Assembly (NCBI GenBank): GCA_025057155.1
Contig: JANWYD010000001.1
Location: forward strand, 83,106-147,105
Reading direction: 5' to 3'
DNA from: Chloroflexaceae bacterium
GTDB taxonomy: Bacteria > Chloroflexota > Chloroflexia > Chloroflexales > Chloroflexaceae
Length of the DNA: 64,000 bases
Shown: piece after piece, positions 63,165 through 64,000 of the stretch
Numbering within the stretch: position 1 is the stretch's first letter
Layout of the letters: the number at the start of each line of letters is the position of its first letter
Notes under the pieces: model-generated
Told to the model about the DNA's origin: nothing
The model's input: only the letters and a program-made list of their open reading frames with translations
Database searches by the model: none
Made by a program: the position numbers and the translations under genes

Positions 63165-64000
63165 TCAGCGCGTAAAGACCTGCCCATAGGCGGCGATGGC
63201 ATCGCGAGAACGGCCCTGTTTTGCATAAGCATCGCCAAGCAGGCGGAAAATCTGCCGTTGTACATCGCCATCGCTGATCACGTCAATGAGACTCTCCAGC
63301 TCCTCCGTGAGCAGGTCAAGGTCGCGCCCGGCGCGGATCAAGCTCCTGTAGGCCATCACCATCACCTCGGCCCGGCTCGTCTGCGCGCAGAGGCGACCAA
63401 TTGCCAGCGCCAGCCCGCTGTTCTCGGGATCGCCTTCGAGCTGGCGCAGGTATTCGTCCAGCGTTGCATCACCGGTGGGCGTCAGGTCGCTGAGGCGCAT
63501 CGTCAGCGTCGCTCTGCCTCTCCTGCTCCCCGGTTCGCGCACTCTGGCCGCCTCGCGCCGGGCGAAGCGCTCTTCGTCCCGTCCTCGGCTGATGAGACGC
63601 TCGCCCTCGCGGCGCGGGGTCGGCGCAGCAGAGCTGCGGGCAGGCGGCGCCGGGGCGGCGACAGAGCTGGCGATAGGTTCACCTCTGGCCGGCGCCTCCC
63701 GCGGCGGTTCCTCGCGAGCGACCGATGGGGTCGGAGGGGCAGGAAGCGGGGTCTGCCAGATATCGTCGAGGCTGTCGAGCGGTTCGGGCTGGAAGGCGGC
63801 ATCAGCAGGATCAAGCGCTGGCGGCGGCTCCTCGACCCGCGGCGCGGTCCGCCTGGTCACTTTTTCAACCGGTGGCGCCCCGGCCAGATCAAAGTCGAAC
63901 AGATCTGCCTCCTCTTCAGTGGCGGGCGGAGCGGCGGGCGCGGCCTCGGCGGCGGCTCTGGCGGCCTCAAGCTGGGCGATCTCTTCGGGAGAGAGGCCGA
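63165..64000 (-). CDS. TPR-domain protein, 5' end beyond the window
   Basis: The frame stays open from the stop at 63165 to the window edge, giving at least 278 residues. The upstream part reads GLSPEEIAQLEAARAA and EEEADLFDFDLAG, so the GTG at 63860 is not the real start. A long proline/alanine/glutamate-rich disordered stretch (about 65-150 of the visible part) leads to helical repeats: LRQLEGDPENSGLALAIGRL, VMAYRSLIRAGRDLDLL, IFRLLGDAYAKQGRSRDAIAAYGQV. The last unit fits a TPR. Probably a scaffold working with the Roadblock protein that follows (inference). Confidence 0.75.
   Translation of the reverse strand, partial: GLSPEEIAQLEAARAAAEAAPAAPPATEEEADLFDFDLAGAPPVEKVTRRTAPRVEEPPPALDPADAAFQPEPLDSLDDIWQTPLPAPPTPSVAREEPPREAPARGEPIASSVAAPAPPARSSAAPTPRREGERLISRGRDEERFARREAARVREPGSRRGRATLTMRLSDLTPTGDATLDEYLRQLEGDPENSGLALAIGRLCAQTSRAEVMVMAYRSLIRAGRDLDLLTEELESLIDVISDGDVQRQIFRLLGDAYAKQGRSRDAIAAYGQVFTR

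Overview
The window is a high-GC bacterial chromosome segment, about 65-70% by eye, with densely packed genes mostly on the minus strand. The gene set fits Chloroflexota, class Chloroflexia (relatives of Roseiflexus and Chloroflexus). The pointers are a cytochrome c maturation operon with the Cys-type CcmE and no CcmH, J-domain-anchored partner proteins, a heterodisulfide-reductase-like cluster, Roadblock and TPR proteins, lipoprotein sensors and no outer-membrane or LPS genes. That placement is inference; no rRNA lies in the window.

Layout. 1-5.4 kb: minus-strand electron-transfer operon hdrA (double length)-mvhD-frhB-like-hdrC-hdrB (cut by the window edge). 5.4-6.4 kb: no genes, two nested MITE-like elements, then the trpD promoter. 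6.4-11 kb: trpD, trpC, a zinc-ribbon membrane protein, a secreted CAP protein and long-form hpf. 11-15 kb: a glycosyltransferase, a YyaL/DUF255 protein and tRNA-Gly(CCC) with a textbook promoter. 15-23.8 kb: ccmA-B-C-D-E-F followed by two membrane proteins in which a degenerate J-domain is fused to a TPR region and to a TlpA thioredoxin domain, then an OmpR-type regulator. 23.8-26.7 kb: alpha/beta hydrolase, coiled-coil protein, prmC. 26.7-34 kb: prkA-yeaH-spoVR stress genes, interrupted by a GT-C-like membrane protein. 34-38 kb: GT4 glycosyltransferase and a lipoprotein metallopeptidase. 38-48.6 kb, plus strand: lipoprotein binding protein, sensor kinase, response regulator, lactate/glycolate permease, glcF and a glcD-glcE fusion, which read as one sense-import-oxidise unit for 2-hydroxy acids. 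48.7-56.3 kb: membrane-anchored metallopeptidase, gatD, proA, amidohydrolase, gabD-like dehydrogenase. 56.7-58.3 kb: low-GC dcm-vsr island. 58.7-64 kb: PfkB kinase, rodA, aroF-type DAHP synthase, ndk, Roadblock protein and a TPR protein cut by the window edge.

The most unusual structure is in the repeats. One MITE-like family has three copies (5747-6144, 50962-51102, 58295-58507), each with perfect 5-bp direct repeats whose centre is a TRA triplet. In two of the three, the duplicated target contains the stop codon of the adjacent gene (proA, vsr). A second family (5924-6098, 35522-35698, 37860-38032) has 19-bp terminal inverted repeats and about 10-bp target duplications, and one copy sits inside a copy of the first family. 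Taking out that nested copy and one target duplication leaves 213 bp, the length of the intact copy at 58295. Two REP-like palindrome families are also scattered between genes.
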